Under the pieces are notes generated by a model. The model saw only the letters and a program-made list of their open reading frames with translations. It was not told where the DNA came from and searched no databases. A stretch of DNA of 64,000 nucleotides from Phoronis australis (lineage: Eukaryota; Phoronida; Phoronidae): assembly GCA_002633005.1 (NCBI GenBank), contig NMRA01000029.1:637119-701118 (forward strand). The letters are read 5' to 3'. Position numbers and translations under genes: made by a program. How positions within the stretch are numbered: the first letter of the stretch is position 1; each line of letters starts with the position of its first letter. Below are positions 58,800 to 64,000 of this stretch, in pieces.

Positions 58800-60474
58800 A
58801 CGGATCTGTCTACTGTTGTGCCTCCTAGATTATTTTTGGCGTCCACTGCTCTATCTCCAAAACGCCTTGACGTATGTTCATGATTTTTGTGCACTTGTTC
58901 CTTACGTGGATGGGTCATGGCATGAGAGAACTTTCGGACGGATCCGACTACCGGTGTGCCCCCTAGTGGCAATTTTGTTTTTTTTACGTTTACCTCTATC
59001 TTCAAAAGTCCTGAACGGATTTTCATAAAATTTGATATGTAAGGCACCTATTAGTGAGATGACGCTATCCTCCCGTTTTCAGATGGATTTGACCTAGTTT
59101 GCGCCACCTAGTGGCTATTTTTACTGTTTTCGAGTTTTGTTTTTTTGCGACCACCCTTCTATCAACCAAACTGCTCAAAGGATGATTGTGAAAATTGTCA
59201 TGTGTGTTCTTACTATGAAGTGGACGGCTGACGATGATTTTCCAATGACTTCATCTACTGTGGCACCTCCTAGTGGCAGTATTGTTTTTTGCGCCTATGG
59301 CTGTATCCCCTAAACTTTACTAAATTTAGTAACTGCATTTATATGATGTTAACAACGGAGGAAAACGACTTTCAGACGGATCTGACTACTGGTGTGCCAC
59401 CTAGTGGCAATTTTATTTTTTCTTACATTTACCTTTGTATGTTCAAAGGTCCTCAACGTATTTTCATAAAATTAGGCATACAGGCATCTGTTTAGGAGAT
59501 GATGCTATCTCTTCGTTTTCAGGTGGATTCGACCTAGTTTGCGTCACCTAGTGGCCATTTTTACTGTTTTCGAGTCTGAGGCGTCCAATCATCTATCAAC
59601 CAAACTGCTTTCAGGATAATTGTGAAAATTTGCGTTATTGTTTGTTTTTACTATGAAGAGGATGGCTGATGACGATTTTCCGACTAGTTCGATTACTGTG
59701 GCGCCTACTAGTGGCACTTTTGATTTTTTACGCTCATGACTGTATCCATTAAACCGTTTGCTGGATCTTTACTTAATTTAGCAAGTGTATTTATATGATG
59801 TTGACAATGGATGACGACGACTTTTGGATGGATCTGACTAGTGGTGTGCCCCCTAGTGGCAATATTATTTTTTTACGTTTACCGGTCTGTATCTTCAAAG
59901 GTCCTCATCAGATTTTCATGAAATTTTTACTATAGGCATCTATTGGTGAGATGACGCTATCATCCTGTTTTTGGATGGAATCGTGTTGGCCATTTTTGTT
60001 GTTTTAAAATCTTGTTTTTGGCGTCCACCCCTCGATCAACCAAATCATTCTAGGGATGGTTTTGAAAATTGGTGTAAAAAAAATATGTTTTCAGTGTGAA
60101 GAAGATATTTGATTATGGCGACTGGCTACTGTGGCGCCTCTTAGTGGTAGTTTTGTTTTGTTTTACGTCCATAGCTATATCTCCAAAACTCACTGCAGGA
60201 TATTTATTAAATTTAGTAAGTGTATTTAATTGAAGATAACAACAGATGACGACTTTCAGGCAGATCCAATTTTATTGTTTTGTTTTCGTTTGTTTCTCTG
60301 AATTTCCTTCACAGATTTCTATGAAATATGGCATGTTCCCATTTCTGCATGGATTTTACGTTTTTGCGCCATATAGTGGCCATTTTTATGAAACAAATAA
60401 TTAACCCTAAAAGCACACCATTTGCGATGCATTCGTGGGCGCATTTCAATGCACCGCATTGCTCTTGTTGTAGT
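58800..60474 (+). mobile_element. Modular CTAGTGGC-type element, long copy
   Basis: The left end is truncated. The right end carries CGTGGGCGCATTTCAATGCA and the tail CATTGCTCTTGTTG. The A-B-C module order recurs at least three times: A about 59020, 59465, 59918; B about 59185, 59618, 60062; C about 59318, 59770, 60208. That is about one unit more than the 48435-49954 copy. Confidence 0.75.
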
Positions 60475-60610
60475 TCTTGGATGGATTTTCATGAACCTTT
60501 GCATATAGATTTCTGTTACGAAGATGACCATGCATTCTATTATTGGACTGAATTTCAACATGTTGACATCTATTGGAAAACGGACAATAAAAAAAGATCA
60601 TGTTAACTCA

Positions 60611-60731
60611 ACGTTTCGTCTATTCATAAGACATCATCAGGATATATACAATAAGACGGCATGCTCAACTGATTCTCTAAATGCTGTCTTATTGTATATA
60701 TCCTGCTGATGTCTTATGAATAGATGAAATG
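60611..60731. repeat. Hairpin repeat, about 120 bp
   Basis: Arms CGTCTATTCATAAGACATCA ... ACAATAAGACGGCAT (60617-60662) and its inverse (60681-60731), differing at a few sites, around an 18-base loop. Confidence 0.85.
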
Positions 60732-61393
60732 CTCAGTTACCACGAGCTTTTTCATTTGTGCGACGATTGGGCATTTCTAATTGTCTTGGCACCTAATGAC
60801 CATTTTATGATACTTAAATAAACAGCCCAACAAGCATACCGTTTGCGGGCCTTGCAGTCGTATGCACATTCCAGTGATTTGGTCGTGTCTCAAAATTTTA
60901 ATAGGTCTTATTTTAAATTATCCACTTTTAGAGCATTTTGAGCAAAAATGGCTGTACTCTTTGATTTTTGAAGGCTTCGTTCCAAAAAACTAGGACCTAT
61001 TTCAAAAATCTGAGACGTGGTTCCCTCGAAATTGCTGTTATCAATATGATAAAAAAGACCAATATGATTGGAGGAATATTTTTAAAATTTCTGTTCAAAG
61101 TCAAGATTTTTTTAAATAGAAATCGCATATCTCGCGAAATAAATAAAATCAGCTAAATAGGAATAATTATTTTTTCAAGGAAATCTATTCACCCTTCAGA
61201 AAATTTTTATACTTTCAGGAGTAACTTGTTCTAAGATAAGTCTGAGTGTGGACGGCACTTTAGTAGTCCCAAACTTAACTAAATTATTCACTTTGTGGGG
61301 TTAGAAACTGATAATTGGTTTATTGCTCATTTGAATTTTCAGGGTAACTTTAAGTCTCTAATGTCTGTAAATAGGCTGAACACTTCCTGGCTA

Positions 61394-62404
61394 TCATCCA
61401 GTGTCCAGGCTGTTAAAACGACCACGTCCATGATTATGGAGAAATATGGGTGTGAGGTCGGTCCGAGACGGCAGAAACACTCTTGAATCCTGAGGCTGAC
61501 AGATGAGTTTCCTGGCTGCCCTGCAAGTGATATTGGTGGCCATCTCTTCTGGTGTTTCAGCTCCATTCTGTCGTTCACATTGTGACAGGATTGCGTCCTC
61601 CATCAGGGCTCTGCGGAGCTCGTCTTCATTGGGAGGGGTTTCTTCTTGAACTGGGAAAGGAAGCTTCTCAGTTTCTGAAGCGAAAGATTCCACCATGTCT
61701 TGTGCATACGAGGTAGAGCCACTGAAGTATAGGGAAATGGTTTCTTCTCCAGCCTCGATGATGTTGTCATCGTTGCACTCTGCGGTATCATCAGCAGTGC
61801 GCAGCGTCCACTCCATCAGGATTAGAAGCACCAGGAAGATGACAACACACTGGGGGATGGTGACCAGTGCAGAGCATGTCAGAATAATGGCTATGACAAG
61901 TTTTTCCATTTGATCAGGCTGGCCTGCTGCCTCTCCATCTGTAAGGTCATTAAAAATTATTTTCCTCAATGAAATTTGTTCCAAGGTTATAAACAGTTTA
62001 TTTTGTGAATACTTCTCACTTTCAACTGGTTTTAATCCCGCCTTTTTTTCAAAAACCAGCTTTTGATTTATACAATTTACCAAGATGAATTGGTCTCAAA
62101 TTTGTTCCATAGTTGAAATCAGTACATGTGCATTCTTGGAAAGTACTGAGAGTTTGAGACTGCCTTGAGACCATGTTGATTGATCACAACATGTAATTTT
62201 GTTTGTCTCGAGCAATAGCAAACTGTTCTTTGCAAACCAGAAATAACTTAACTCAGTTTACTAAATTTAAGCAATTAAGTCGAGACCAACTTGAAAACAA
62301 ATTTAGTGGTTTGAGTTTGATGCTAAGTGGCGGAACATCGTTTTTTAACTATTTTCATAAAACTTTCGTATACTCACTCTCATGCTCAACAATGTCCTCT
62401 TCAC
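61394..62404 (-). CDS. Unidentified single-pass membrane protein, last two exons
   Basis: Minus-strand exon 62404-62378 (27 nt, acceptor CCATTTCAG, donor GTGAGT, EEDIVEHE) joins in phase 1 to 61938-61394 (acceptor TTACAG), which encodes GEAAGQPDQMEK, a hydrophobic segment of about 30 residues (LVIAIILTCSALV...VVIFLVLLIL), then an acidic tail of about 130 residues with a possible NIT glycosylation site and several Cys, ending SLDTG and a stop. AATAAA on the minus strand at 61324-61319, about 70 bases past the stop, supports a true 3' end. I do not recognise the family. The 5' part lies above 62404. Confidence 0.6.
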
Positions 62405-64000
62405 CTGAAATGGTACAGAAATTGAATATAAGCTTCTGGCCAAGAGTGTATGATTTGAATTTATGTACTAGGATATTATCGACAACTAAATCTATGCATT
62501 TAGCAATATACCTACATAGCTGTATAGTGAAAGCATAAATCTTCTGAAAGTAGGAACTTTTTATAATTTGATTTTTGACTTAATACTTAACAAATGATAA
62601 TATCTTTTTAGTAAAGTCAAGTTAAAAAGAACAATACATTCTCAGCCTAACTACATCTATTAAATGACCATATTTCGTTTGATATAAACGTTCAAGATAA
62701 AATGTCCAAAATGATGTCGTAGTTTTTCTCGCTTCATCTTTGCTCTATCATTTTTTGGTTTATTTTCTAAAAAGTCCTTGTTTTCGTAACCTCTCGTGTA
62801 AAAATGAAACATTCTGAAAACAATTCATTGCACCGTTACGAAGAACTGTGTATAAAGTGTAGTATCTGAAAGTTTCAAATGAATCCAAACGGCCATTTCT
62901 GAAATATGTTTCGAAGGTAGCCAAATATGGGCAGTTTGCTAAGGAACTACATAACCTTAAACCACCAATTGTTTAAATGCATTAACAAATCATTTGAAAT
63001 TGTGTTACAGAAGATTCTCACAAATTTTGTCAGTAATTTAGCTGCTGAGGTGAGCTTTACCAATTGTCACATTTTTTGCCTTCTTTATTTAAACGCTATG
63101 GAATCGATACAACCAGAGGATTTGTTAGCTAACTATATATTTGTTACTTAACAAACAACGTGGAGAGCACAAATATACCCTGACGAGGCATTGTTCATGA
63201 CCAGTTACAAGTTGACACCTGATGGCATTACTAATCACTGCATCTGGCCAATCGTAAATGGTAACACCAGTAAACTTGGTTCCTACAGTTTGTTAAGAGC
63301 ATCGTTCTGAGCCCACTAGTGCCATAAATTGTCAAATGTAACAAGCCCTTAAAGACCTATTGGCTTGCTTTTGCCTATGTCACCATGAGAATCATCTTTT
63401 AATTCAAATAGCTGTGAATAACATTCCCATGCATTGGTGCCCTATTTAGACCGCTATTCAACACAACTCTTATTGGTCTTTTGTTGTTTTGCCTGGAATC
63501 TCGCGGTTATGCAATATGGCACAAAAACGCAGCTTCATGTATGATTTGTCAGGCCTTCATTTGCGTAATTGATTTCATATTTTCTTATTTTGTTGAGGCT
63601 TTGTTGGGACTACCTGGATAGCCCAATACATCTAAAATGACAAAATTTCGTTGAAGTAAGGCTTTTAGTGGCCCTGTGCAAAACATGCAAAACATTAGTC
63701 CCGTTTAGACATCAAGTTTTGGCCCGGCGCAACTGACTCAAAACAAATTGATCGGTGTCAAGTGTCTGTTTACACACACAACTCACTAACTGTGGTAAGA
63801 CGGAAATTGCAGACTGGAGAGACTAGATCGCACATGCGAAGGTTTACAAATGACGAGAGTTGCAGGGACATTAGAACCCGTACGCAGAACATTAGGCAAG
63901 TGCAGTAGAGATGATCCTTTCCGCCTTGCCCCAGTTACGCGTTTAGACATATAATTGACACAGAGCAAGATGTTCAAGTGCAAATTGCTCTACCTACCAA
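62405..64000. other. Right edge, no confirmed exons
   Basis: Presumably intron or 5' region of the minus-strand membrane-protein gene. A plus-strand stretch 63011-63049 has good-looking splice sites (TTACAG and GAG-GTGAGC) but no support beyond that. Confidence 0.4.

Noticed and set aside
63011-63049. Plus-strand 39-nt exon between TTACAG and GTGAGC
   Set aside because: Splice-like edges alone are expected by chance in 64 kb. No neighbouring exon or family match was found.

Overview
This is animal nuclear DNA. It is AT-rich, has GT-AG introns that keep reading frame, has tRNA-derived SINEs, THAP-type DNA transposons and many palindromic MITE-like repeats, and is not bacterial. The repeat style and the gene content suggest a marine invertebrate, possibly a deuterostome such as a hemichordate or cephalochordate. 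That placement is a guess from general appearance and no species is claimed. There is one 366-base assembly gap (13046-13411) and one isolated N (34386).

Region 1 (1-29019, + strand) is the centre of the window. It holds one very long gene, cut at its 5' end, built from tandem carboxylesterase domains of the bile-salt-activated lipase (CEL) type. Twenty exons can be joined by canonical splice sites into a single open frame of about 1,816 residues plus stop. The order is: most of esterase domain A, complete domain B, complete domain C, a Thr/Pro-rich stalk of seven 20-residue repeats, a SEA domain with a GSIVV self-cleavage site, one transmembrane helix, and a short basic tail ending in a possible PDZ ligand. 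Each domain-to-domain junction is encoded inside one exon, which argues for one polypeptide rather than three genes. All three domains keep the Ser, Asp and His expected of a working CEL-type triad. Domains A and C are close copies, introns included, while B is divergent. This indicates a recent segmental duplication or gene conversion inside the gene. The predicted product is a shed or membrane-tethered poly-esterase.

Region 2 (29-43 kb) is gene-poor. It contains the last two coding exons of a YME1L/FtsH-type mitochondrial AAA protease on the minus strand (32954-33745), whose AAA and protease exons I could not find upstream, together with several MITEs and an unexplained ATG-led open frame at 38158.

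Region 3 (42.6-53 kb) is transposon-rich. It holds two THAP-domain inverted-repeat elements (a third sits in an esterase intron), a long modular repeat with a higher-order three-module pattern, a SINE-bearing repeat and palindromes.

Region 4 (53-64 kb) holds a hAT-like non-autonomous element, the 5' end of an unidentified minus-strand gene (three phase-1 exons at 56900-54933 behind ETS- and CRE-like sites), another long copy of the modular repeat, and the 3' end of an unidentified minus-strand membrane-protein gene (62404-61394).
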